A DNA stretch of 64,000 bases from Cupriavidus plantarum (GTDB lineage: Bacteria; Pseudomonadota; Gammaproteobacteria; Burkholderiales; Burkholderiaceae). The stretch spans positions 62,001-126,000 of the forward strand of contig NZ_CAJPUX010000007.1 in NCBI RefSeq assembly GCF_905397285.1, in the 5' to 3' direction. Position numbers and translations under genes: made by a program. The notes beneath the pieces were generated by a model. It was not told the DNA's origin and searched no databases. It saw nothing but the letters and a program-made list of their open reading frames with translations. This document shows, piece by piece, positions 32,016 through 40,352 of this stretch; positions within the stretch are counted from its first letter, which is position 1; each line of letters opens with the position of its first letter.

Positions 32016-35000
32016 TCAGAACGGCAATGCGCCTACCGCCGATTGCGGTGGAACGGGCGGGAAGGCGATGGCGCCGTTTTGCTTCTGGAGCGCATACCGT
32101 ACGTACACCCCCGCATACCACTGCCGGTAATCCCGCGCATTGTCGATGCCCAGCGTGCCGCCGACGAATAGCTGCTGCGCGGCCTGGTACTCGACCGAGC
32201 CGACGAGGTTGTAGGCGAGGCCCGTTTTCGACTGCCCCGCGTACACCGCCGACGTCTGGTTGGTCAGGTTCTGCTGGTTGGCCTGCTGCACCGCGCGGTT
32301 GGCGTCGGCCTGGCGGGCGGCGTCGGTCGGGAAGTAGTCGGCATCGTCCTCGCGGAAGGCCTGGACGCCGAGCGCGCCGCGGACGTGGTACGCCACGCGG
32401 CCCGAGCGGCCGGACAGCGCGAGGGGTACCGTCACCGCGAAGTAGGTCTGCGGGCTGAAGTAACCGCCGTGGCCCACCGTGAAGTAGCGCAGGTTCTCGC
32501 TATAGCCCATCGACGTGAAGTTGATGCCCGACGTCAGTCGTTGCGCCTCGTCGTCGATCAGCCGCATGTAGAATCCGCCGCCGCCTTCCCACTTGTTGTT
32601 GCGCTCGACGTCGTGACCCGTCAGGACGCTGTAGCCGCCGTAACCGTAGATGCCGAAGAACCCATCGTCCCAGCCGAGGTCGGCGCGGCCGCCGCTCTGC
32701 ATGACGCCGCCCCACGTGTCGCCAGTACGCTGGTCTCGCGCGCCGGCGTATGACAGCAGGCTGTCCGTGACCGAACGGCGCGAACCCGACAGCGCCAGCG
32801 TGCTGCGCTGCGTGAGCGGGAAGTTCACGCGTGCGCCGGCCGTGATGTCGGTGTAGCGGAAGCCCAGCGGTGTCGACCCCACGTCCACGTTGAAGCGATC
32901 GGACTCGTAGGCCACGCCCAGCGCCACGCCGAATGCGCTTTGCGAACCGGCGGAGGTGGAGGGCAAGGTCTGGCTGAACACGTTCTGGCCGGTGGACGGC
33001 AGCGTGTACGCGAGCGGACCGCCGCCGAAGCGGCTCGCGCTGTTGTAGTCGCCGCCGAGATTGCCGGCATCGATGGCCACCGGCGTGACGCGGCCGATCA
33101 GCTTGCCGTCGCCCACGGACTTCTTGCCTTCCGCCACGACCTGGAGCTCGGTCAGCTGGCTCATGCCCGAGTCGCCGTTCCGGCCGCGCAGCATCGGTCC
33201 GCCCGCGAGCGTGGTCGTACGCTGCTGCTCGATCTCGCGCAGCTCGTCCAGGGCGGTCTTGGGGCCGGTGCGTTTGGGCTGGTCGTCGTCGGCATCCGCC
33301 AGCCATGGGAGGCGGGATTGCGCGCCGTACGGTTGTGGGGCGGTGGGTTGCTGGGCTGCTGCGTAAGCCTGCGGGGATGCCGTGGCTTGGGCGCCGGATG
33401 GGGCGTAGGGTTGCTGCGCGTAGCCCGGTTGCGGGTAAGCGGATTGGGCGCCGGGCGGGGCGTAGGCCTGCTGCGCGTAGCCGCCTTGCTGGACAGGTTG
33501 CGCGTAATTCTGCGCGTAGGGTTGTGCGTAAGGTTGGGGGTAAGCCTGCTGGGTGGGGGTGGCCTTGCCACGCGCCGCCGTGGTCGTCTTGCCGGCCGCC
33601 GTGGTGCCGGGCGGCAGCGTTCCGCGCGCCGCGGCGGGGTAGTACGCCGACGGCGCCTGCATCGCCGCCGCCTGCATCGGTGCGCCGCGCTGGCCCGCCG
33701 AGACGGGCATCGGGATGTACGGCTGGCCCGGCATCGCCGCCGCGACGGGCATCATGCCCGCCGGCTGCGCCGCGCTCGGCACGCCTGCGTAGGTGCCCTG
33801 CGGCAGCGCGGCGTTTCCGCCGGCATAACCGCTGCCGCCCTGCGCCGCGGAAGCGGGCACGCCCGCGTAACCCATGCCTTGCGACGCGGGCCCAGGTGCG
33901 CCGGCGTAGCCCGCGCCTTGCGGCGCGGCCGTTTGCGGCACGGCGGCATACGGTGCCGCCGAGCCCGGGGGCGGGAGTTGCGACGCGCGCCGCTGGCCGG
34001 GCATGCCGACGAAGGGGTTGGCGGGGACGCGGTCGAAGCCCGCGCCCGGGGCGCGCGTACCGTCGGCCAGCGCGTTGCCCGTGGCCGCCTCCGCCGCGAC
34101 AGCCTGCCGGAAGTACTGCTCGGCCTTCGCATTGCGCCCCTGCGCGCGATACAGCCGGCCGGCGGCAGTCAACACGGCCGGCGAGTTCGGCGATTGTTGC
34201 AGCGCGGGCTGCAGGGCTTGCTCCGCCCAGCGGTACTCTTTGGCGGCCGTGGCCGTCCCGATTGCCGCAAGCCGCATGTCGAGGTTGTTCGGTTCGCGCG
34301 CGAGCACGCTCTGGTAGATGTCCAGCGCCTGCTTGTTCTCTCCCGCCTGCGCATACATGCGAGCCAGGCTCGCGCGCACGGCACTGCTGCCGCCGCGCTC
34401 CGATAGCGCAGGGGCCAGCATGTCATAGGCCGCGACGAGGTCGCCCGCCTCCGTCAGCGCATCGGCCTGCCGCACGATGTACGCGACGCGCAAGTCGTCG
34501 TAATCGCGCCGCTGCCGCGCGGTCATCTGCGCGCCCGCGAGCTGTCGCAGCAGGCCCGCCAACTCCATGTCCTGCCGCGTCTTGAGCAGGATCGCCGCGT
34601 ACTGCAGCTGGGTGCCCACATCGGGCAGCACCGACCGGCTCATCGCACCGCGCATCAGCGTCAGCGCGCGCTGATCGTCGCCCGCATCGGCATAGCCCTG
34701 CGCCAGCGCACCGGTCAGCTCGGGGTCGCCCTGTGCAAACCGTTCGGCCTGCTGCAATACGCCAAGCGCTGCCGGCTGTTGTCCGGCGGCGGCGAGTCCG
34801 CTCGCGCGTTCCGCTTCGGCATGCACCCACAGACGGCGCTGCAGCGTTCCCATCTCGGCGGTGCGTTGCGCCGCGGGAATCTGCTCGAGCAGGTCGAGGC
34901 CGCGCTGCCATGCATTGGTCTCGGACGCGAGCAGGGCGCTCGCGAAAAGCGCTTCCACGTTGGTCGGCGCGGAGGCGAGCAGGTTGTCCATCACGTTCCG

Positions 35001-36611
35001 CGCCTGCTCCGGCATGCCCATCGCCACGTAGTTGCGCGCCACGTCGAGCCGCACCCACGGGTTCATCGGATCGGCGGCCATCGCGTCTTCGAGCAGACGC
35101 CGTGCGCGAGCCGCGTCGCCCGCCTGCAGCGCCTGACGCGCTTCCGCGCGTGCCTGATCCGCGCGCAGGCGGCCCACGGAGCCGACCTTGTCGCGCTGCG
35201 CGGGCGTCATGCGCTCGACGAGCGCGAGCGCCTCGGTGCTCTTGTTCTGCGCGGCCAGCACGCTCACGAGACCGCGCGTCGCGTCGGGATTGTCCGGCTG
35301 CCGCTGGAGCACGCGGCGATAGGCGGCCTCCGCCTGCGCGTACTGGCGATCTTCCGCCAGGAGGTCGGCGAGCGCGACCTGAGCGCTCGTTTGCGCCCCG
35401 CCATCGCCGGCATCGAGCCGCACCGCGCGTTCGAGCAGCTGCCGTGCCTGAGAACGATTGCCAGCTTCACGCGCGGCCGTGGCCTGCTGCACTAGCAGCC
35501 AGTACTGCGCGCTGTTCTGCGCCTGCCGGTAACGCGTCCCGGCGCCATTGCGCGCGGCACGTTCGAGGAAATCGCTGGCTTCGGCGAACTTCTCCTGCTT
35601 CAGCCGCAGCACGCCCATGCCCGCGAGCGCGTCGGCATCGTTGGGCCGCTGCGTCAGCACGCTCTGGAAGCGTTCGGCGGCACGCACCTGATCGCCCGCG
35701 TTGAGCGCGGCAAAGCCCTGCTGCACCACCGCGCGCAACGGATCCGCGGCGGCCGCGCGTAACGGATCTGCCGCGGCAGCCGCGCGCTCGGTCTCGGTCT
35801 GGCGCGTGATGGCGTCGAGCTTCGCGCGGATCGGCGCATCGTCGGGATGCGTCGCGAGCCATGCCTGATAGAACGGCGCGTCGGCGGGACGGCCGCCGAG
35901 CCAGTTCAGCGCGCGGCGCCATGCTTCGGCCGCCTGCGCGCCGACATCGGGACGCGCCGCCAGCGCCTCCAGCTGGCGAATGCCGTCGCGACGGGTGTTG
36001 TCGCGATAGGTCAGGTGCTGGGCCAGCGCAAGCTGCGCGCGCGCATCGGACGGATTGTTGCGCGCGATCTGCTCGAGCCCGCGCCGCGCCTGGTCCCAGC
36101 CCTGTGCGGTGCCGCCCAGCGTCTGGTAATACTCGAGCGCGAGGTCGCCCTGCGGCACGGCGCCGCCGGCGGCCTGCTCGTAACGCTTGACCGCTTCGTC
36201 CGCCTGGCCGCTGCGCGCGAGCTCGCGCGCCTGCTCCACCTGCTGGCGCGTGCCCGCCGAGCCGCGCTGGATCGATTGCGCGAGCTGCCGCGAGAGCGCG
36301 GAATTCGGCTGCACACGATTGAGCCGGTCGAGATAGCTGCGCGCGCTGTCCGCGCGGCCCGCTTCGAGCTCCGCGACGCCCATGCCATACAACGCCTCGG
36401 GCTGGTTGGGATCGAGCCGCAGGATCTTCTGCCACGACTCGGCGGCACGATCCGCGCGCCCGCGCGCCTGCCAGTACTTGCCCTGATCGACGAGGACCTT
36501 GACGGGGTCTTCCTGCGCGCCGGCGGACGCGGCCAGCGTGGCCAGCAGACCGAACATCAGCGAGCGCGCGGGGGCTTTCCGTCGTTGCTTCAGGCTGCTT
36601 TGCCGCGACAT
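32016..36611 (-). CDS. bcsC: cellulose synthase outer-membrane protein BcsC
   Basis: A 1531-residue exporter: signal peptide (residues 1 to about 31), long TPR superhelix in the periplasm (about 35-850), an unusual linker, and a C-terminal BCSC_C beta-barrel (about 1150-1531). It carries the nascent glucan across the outer membrane. The linker (about 860-1100) is low complexity, rich in GYAG, PYAQ and QAYAPPGAQ units. The ATG at 36611 overlaps bcsZ by 22 bases. The open frame continues upstream to 37709 but only as the shadow of bcsZ. It is the last bcs gene. Confidence 0.95.
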   Translation of the reverse strand: MSRQSSLKQRRKAPARSLMFGLLATLAASAGAQEDPVKVLVDQGKYWQARGRADRAAESWQKILRLDPNQPEALYGMGVAELEAGRADSARSYLDRLNRVQPNSALSRQLAQSIQRGSAGTRQQVEQARELARSGQADEAVKRYEQAAGGAVPQGDLALEYYQTLGGTAQGWDQARRGLEQIARNNPSDARAQLALAQHLTYRDNTRRDGIRQLEALAARPDVGAQAAEAWRRALNWLGGRPADAPFYQAWLATHPDDAPIRAKLDAITRQTETERAAAAADPLRAAAADPLRAVVQQGFAALNAGDQVRAAERFQSVLTQRPNDADALAGMGVLRLKQEKFAEASDFLERAARNGAGTRYRQAQNSAQYWLLVQQATAAREAGNRSQARQLLERAVRLDAGDGGAQTSAQVALADLLAEDRQYAQAEAAYRRVLQRQPDNPDATRGLVSVLAAQNKSTEALALVERMTPAQRDKVGSVGRLRADQARAEARQALQAGDAARARRLLEDAMAADPMNPWVRLDVARNYVAMGMPEQARNVMDNLLASAPTNVEALFASALLASETNAWQRGLDLLEQIPAAQRTAEMGTLQRRLWVHAEAERASGLAAAGQQPAALGVLQQAERFAQGDPELTGALAQGYADAGDDQRALTLMRGAMSRSVLPDVGTQLQYAAILLKTRQDMELAGLLRQLAGAQMTARQRRDYDDLRVAYIVRQADALTEAGDLVAAYDMLAPALSERGGSSAVRASLARMYAQAGENKQALDIYQSVLAREPNNLDMRLAAIGTATAAKEYRWAEQALQPALQQSPNSPAVLTAAGRLYRAQGRNAKAEQYFRQAVAAEAATGNALADGTRAPGAGFDRVPANPFVGMPGQRRASQLPPPGSAAPYAAVPQTAAPQGAGYAGAPGPASQGMGYAGVPASAAQGGSGYAGGNAALPQGTYAGVPSAAQPAGMMPVAAAMPGQPYIPMPVSAGQRGAPMQAAAMQAPSAYYPAAARGTLPPGTTAAGKTTTAARGKATPTQQAYPQPYAQPYAQNYAQPVQQGGYAQQAYAPPGAQSAYPQPGYAQQPYAPSGAQATASPQAYAAAQQPTAPQPYGAQSRLPWLADADDDQPKRTGPKTALDELREIEQQRTTTLAGGPMLRGRNGDSGMSQLTELQVVAEGKKSVGDGKLIGRVTPVAIDAGNLGGDYNSASRFGGGPLAYTLPSTGQNVFSQTLPSTSAGSQSAFGVALGVAYESDRFNVDVGSTPLGFRYTDITAGARVNFPLTQRSTLALSGSRRSVTDSLLSYAGARDQRTGDTWGGVMQSGGRADLGWDDGFFGIYGYGGYSVLTGHDVERNNKWEGGGGFYMRLIDDEAQRLTSGINFTSMGYSENLRYFTVGHGGYFSPQTYFAVTVPLALSGRSGRVAYHVRGALGVQAFREDDADYFPTDAARQADANRAVQQANQQNLTNQTSAVYAGQSKTGLAYNLVGSVEYQAAQQLFVGGTLGIDNARDYRQWYAGVYVRYALQKQNGAIAFPPVPPQSAVGALPF

Positions 36612-37852
36612 GGACCCTCCCGTTTTGCCGATTGCTCCCACTCCATCTCCAGTTGTCCCGCCGGACTGAATCGATAACGGCCTTCGAAATGGCCGAGCCC
36701 GAAGAGGCCGAGCACCGTGTCGAAATACGCGGGCGCGTTCGGCCCCGGGGGCGCGTCCACCATGGCCTCTGCACGCGCGCGTTGCGCGGCGAGGGCGGGC
36801 GCGAGGCTGGGTAACGCCGCGGCCTTGAGAAACGGCAGCATCGCGGCCGAGAATCCCGGCGGCCCGTTGCCGTCGATGGCGCCCGTGTCCGCATGCATCT
36901 TCTCGGGCGGCGCGGCGCGGCCCTCCATCCGTTGCGCGTTGGGCAGCAGCGCGCGCATCAGCGTGCGGCTCGCGCCGTCCGCGGCAGGCGTCATGCCGGC
37001 CCACAGATAGACACGGATGGCGTCGTAGCTGCTCAGGTCGCCCTTGTCGGGATCGGTGATGAACCCCGCGGCATTGCCTCCCGCCCGATAGGCGGACCAG
37101 TCGGGCACGATCCCTTGCTTCGCCACGGCCTCGATGAACTTCGGCGTCTGCGCCGCGAGCGCGCCCCAGGGTCCGTTCCGATCGAACGCGGCAAGGCGAC
37201 GCAGTACCGGCACCGGCAGATAGCTGGCGTTGAGCCGCCACGTCCGCACGCCATCGGGTTTGCTGTCGACGAAGCCCTGCGGCCCCGGCAGCAGCATCGT
37301 GCCGAAATCGGGCAGCGTCACGACTTCCTGCTTCGCCGCGAGCGCGAGCAATGCGCGCGCGGCGTCGCCGTAGGCAGGTGCCTTCCACACGCGCGCGGCT
37401 TCCGCGAGCGCGTACGCGAACCACAGGTCGGCGTCCGATGCCGGATTGGCATCGATCACGCCCCAGGAGTTGTCGTTGCGGCGGCCCCATTGCCATGCGG
37501 GCAGCTTGTCCGTGAGATTGCCGCTGCCGAGGTTGGCCACGCTCCATTGCCACAGGCGGTCGAACGTCGCGCGGTCGTTGGCGACGAGCGCGAACACCAT
37601 GCCGTAGGACTGGCCCTCCGACGTGCTGTGCTGCGCGGGCGTGGACGGATCGACCACGCGGCCGTCGGCCTGCACGAAGCGCGACAGGAACTGTTGATAG
37701 AGCGGCCACGGGCAGGGCGCCGCGGGCGCGGTCTTGCCAGCGGATGCCGGTGCCGCGCAGGCGGCGAGCGGCGCCGCGAGCAGCGCCGCGCCGGCCGCGG
37801 CAAGGCGCGCGAGCTGAACGAGATGGTGGCGTCGGGTGCGATGCATCGTCAT
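36590..37852 (-). CDS. bcsZ: periplasmic endoglucanase BcsZ (GH8)
   Basis: A 420-residue glycoside hydrolase family 8 cellulase that trims cellulose in the periplasm and is needed for normal fibre formation. The catalytic glutamate is in STSEGQSYGM and the conserved aspartates in DADLWFAYALAEA and YDAIRVYLW. The signal peptide ends near LAAPLAAC, so either lipoprotein processing at that Cys or cleavage after ASA is possible. The start overlaps the bcsB stop as ATGA, and its end overlaps bcsC. Confidence 0.95.
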   Translation of the reverse strand: MTMHRTRRHHLVQLARLAAAGAALLAAPLAACAAPASAGKTAPAAPCPWPLYQQFLSRFVQADGRVVDPSTPAQHSTSEGQSYGMVFALVANDRATFDRLWQWSVANLGSGNLTDKLPAWQWGRRNDNSWGVIDANPASDADLWFAYALAEAARVWKAPAYGDAARALLALAAKQEVVTLPDFGTMLLPGPQGFVDSKPDGVRTWRLNASYLPVPVLRRLAAFDRNGPWGALAAQTPKFIEAVAKQGIVPDWSAYRAGGNAAGFITDPDKGDLSSYDAIRVYLWAGMTPAADGASRTLMRALLPNAQRMEGRAAPPEKMHADTGAIDGNGPPGFSAAMLPFLKAAALPSLAPALAAQRARAEAMVDAPPGPNAPAYFDTVLGLFGLGHFEGRYRFSPAGQLEMEWEQSAKREGPCRGKAA

Positions 37853-40275
37853 GCCTGCCCCGCCTTGCGCCGGCGCGCGAGACTGCGCAGCGACAGGAAC
37901 AGCAGCGCCGCGAGCAGCAGCGTGGCGCCGCCGACCATCAGCACAAGCGCGAGCGGACGCTGCGATAGATACCACTGCAGCCACGTCCATGGCGAGAGGT
38001 GGCCCACTTCATAGGTCTGCTGCGCGGCGAGGCTGTCCACCTCCTTGCCGCGCACAAGCACGAGGCTGCCTTGCACTTCCTTCAGGCGATCGGGGTCGAG
38101 CAGCGCGTCGGTGACGTTATGCAGGCCGTTGGTCGCGTTGCTCGTCACCACCACGACGCTGCGGCCCGATTGCAGCGGAGACTCGAAGCCCGCGAGCGCG
38201 GCGTCGGTGCCCGCGCTGCTGATCGACAGCTGCGTCTCCGCGCGCGCGTTGCGCGTGCCATCGGCGCCGTTCCACCAGCCGAGGATCGACGAGAACACAT
38301 CCGTCAGCGTGAAGCGCTTGGTATTGCCGGTCAGGGAGACGGGCATGCGGTCCGCCCACTGCGTAAGCAGCGGCTGGCCCTGCGTGGTGCCGATGACGAG
38401 CAGGTCCTTTGCCGCGACCTTGGCCACATCGTCGGGCCCCACCACGGACACGCCGGTAGCGGGGTAGCCCGTGGACTCGCCCATCCGGCCGAGCAGCGTG
38501 AGGTAGGTCGAGTAGTCGTCGGGGGACGGCTGCGACGGCAGCACGACGGCGCTCTCCGACAAGTCCGCCATGCGCGTGAACGGGAAACCGCTGTTGCCGA
38601 ACACCGCGAGGTCGGGCAGCGAGATGAAGTGCGGCAGGCCGGAGACGTCGATGGTCGAATCGGGATCGATCGCGCCCTTGACGTTGTCCAGCAGCACGTC
38701 CTTGCACGCGCCCTGCTTGAGGTAGTCGTAGTAGAAATGGAACTGCAGCTGCGTCTGCGCGGGCAGCATGAATAGCGGCAGGTCGATGCGGTGATGCGCG
38801 GGCGCGGAGCCGTCGGGCAGCACGCTCTCCAGGAGGCGCGTGGCGCGGCCCTGTTCGTCCTTGAGCGCGCGCAGCGGGAACGCGCGCAGGAACTGGCGGT
38901 TCACGTTGATGTTGAGCGTCGACTTGTCGACGGTCGGCCGCGGCGTGTAGCGGTACTTCAGATCGACCGGAATGCCCTTGCTGCGCCAGCCGAACAGATC
39001 GGGCGGCAGGCGGAAGCCCACGCGCACGAGGTCCGGGTTGTAGCCCGACACGTTGAGGTCCGCCACAGGCGCCAGTTCGCCGAACCGCACGGGCCGGTCG
39101 CTGCGCAGCCAGTTCGGCGCGTCGTAGGGCTCGCGCGGCTTGACGTCGTCGAGCTTGGTCACGGTCGCGCGGGGGCCGGAAAGGGCGCGCGCTCCGAGCG
39201 TGAGCGCGCGCGCGGCGACCTTGAGGTCCGCGCTGTTGGCGCCCATCACGAGCAGAAGTTTCGACGACGGGTCCGACGGGTTCGGCACGATGGCGAGCGA
39301 CGGGCCATCGATCGCGGGCAGTTCCACGCCGGCCGGCCGCTCCTGGCTCGTCGCGAACACCACCGCGTTGCCGGACGACGGCACCTGGTTCAGCGCGGCG
39401 GGGAAGGTCGCGCCGCGATAGCCGGCCAGGCCGCCGAACCACGACGACACGGCCCCCGCGGCTTCCAGCGTGGCGGGCGACGGCGCGCCGGCGAACACGA
39501 ACGGCAGGTTGAGCTGGCGCACGTCGCGGCGATCGAAAAAGGGCAGCGGCAGCAGCGACAGCTCGTTGGCGAGCGCCACCGGTGTCACCGTCAGTTCGAG
39601 CACACTCGCGTTGCTGACGGTAGCCCACAGGCTGGAGTGGAACGGGTCTTCGCACTCGGTCGTGTAATGGGCGATGAGCTGCAGGTTCAAGCGGTTGAAT
39701 TCGCTGATCAGGCGCGGCTCCAGCGTGACCTCGCGGTCGAGGCTCGTCCCCGCGGTTTCCTTCGGCACGGGCACCGTGGCGGCGACTTCGCCGTTGATGA
39801 TCACGTTGATGTGCGAGAGCGCGGGAATGAGCGCGGGCGAATAGTTGTACCGCAGCTTGAGTTTGGCGGCGGTCACGACCTCATCGGCACGCACGGAGAA
39901 CGGCACACCGTTGATGCCATCGACGCCGCGCAGCTGGAAGGGACCGTCCGCGCCAAGCTGCTTGAGCGTGACCGCGAGCGTGCGGGACGCGCCGCGCGCC
40001 GGGGGCGCGGCGGGCACAGGCGCGTTCGAGAGCGGTGCCATCACAGCCGCGGTGCCGGTGGAGCGCGGCGACGGATCGGGCTGCGGCTGGGTTTGCGCCA
40101 GCAGCGTCTGCCCGTGCGCGGGGACCATCGCGGGCAGCAGCGTCAGGCAGGTGAGCGCGGCGGCCAGGCGGCGGGGCAGCGGGGCGGCGAGACGGCGACG
40201 CGCGGGCGTGGCGGACGTAGCGGACGTAGCGGACGTAGCGGACGAGAGAGTCGTGTGAGACGGTTCAGGCGTCAT
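37849..40275 (-). CDS. bcsB: cellulose synthase regulatory subunit BcsB
   Basis: An 808-residue periplasmic protein anchored by one C-terminal membrane helix (ALVLMVGGATLLLAALLFLS), which completes the BcsA channel and guides the polymer through the periplasm. The family layout of alternating carbohydrate-binding and flavodoxin-like domains is implied by length and by blocks such as NRLNLQLIAHYTTECEDPF. The N-terminal 25 residues contain SAT repeats from a 9-base tandem array (40202-40246). A 77-base gap with an 11-bp hairpin separates it from bcsA. Confidence 0.94.
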   Translation of the reverse strand: MTPEPSHTTLSSATSATSATSATPARRRLAAPLPRRLAAALTCLTLLPAMVPAHGQTLLAQTQPQPDPSPRSTGTAAVMAPLSNAPVPAAPPARGASRTLAVTLKQLGADGPFQLRGVDGINGVPFSVRADEVVTAAKLKLRYNYSPALIPALSHINVIINGEVAATVPVPKETAGTSLDREVTLEPRLISEFNRLNLQLIAHYTTECEDPFHSSLWATVSNASVLELTVTPVALANELSLLPLPFFDRRDVRQLNLPFVFAGAPSPATLEAAGAVSSWFGGLAGYRGATFPAALNQVPSSGNAVVFATSQERPAGVELPAIDGPSLAIVPNPSDPSSKLLLVMGANSADLKVAARALTLGARALSGPRATVTKLDDVKPREPYDAPNWLRSDRPVRFGELAPVADLNVSGYNPDLVRVGFRLPPDLFGWRSKGIPVDLKYRYTPRPTVDKSTLNINVNRQFLRAFPLRALKDEQGRATRLLESVLPDGSAPAHHRIDLPLFMLPAQTQLQFHFYYDYLKQGACKDVLLDNVKGAIDPDSTIDVSGLPHFISLPDLAVFGNSGFPFTRMADLSESAVVLPSQPSPDDYSTYLTLLGRMGESTGYPATGVSVVGPDDVAKVAAKDLLVIGTTQGQPLLTQWADRMPVSLTGNTKRFTLTDVFSSILGWWNGADGTRNARAETQLSISSAGTDAALAGFESPLQSGRSVVVVTSNATNGLHNVTDALLDPDRLKEVQGSLVLVRGKEVDSLAAQQTYEVGHLSPWTWLQWYLSQRPLALVLMVGGATLLLAALLFLSLRSLARRRKAGQA

Positions 40276-40302
40276 CGATCGGATGGAATCGGGTTACCGG
40301 TT

Positions 40303-40329
40303 CCGGCGGCCCCTGAGCGGGGCCGCCGG
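40303..40329. other. GC-rich mRNA hairpin between bcsA and bcsB
   Basis: CCGGCGGCCCC-TGAGC-GGGGCCGCCGG is a perfect 11-bp stem inside the operon, the only sizeable non-overlapping junction between bcsQ and bcsC. It has no U run, so a stability or attenuation role is more likely than termination. Confidence 0.6.
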
Positions 40330-40352
40330 TCATGCATGCGTAGGGGGGACGA

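Noticed and set aside
36612..37709. Open upstream extension of the bcsC frame (total 1897 codons)
   Set aside because: It is the shadow of bcsZ in another frame. The signal peptide and family start place BcsC at 36611.
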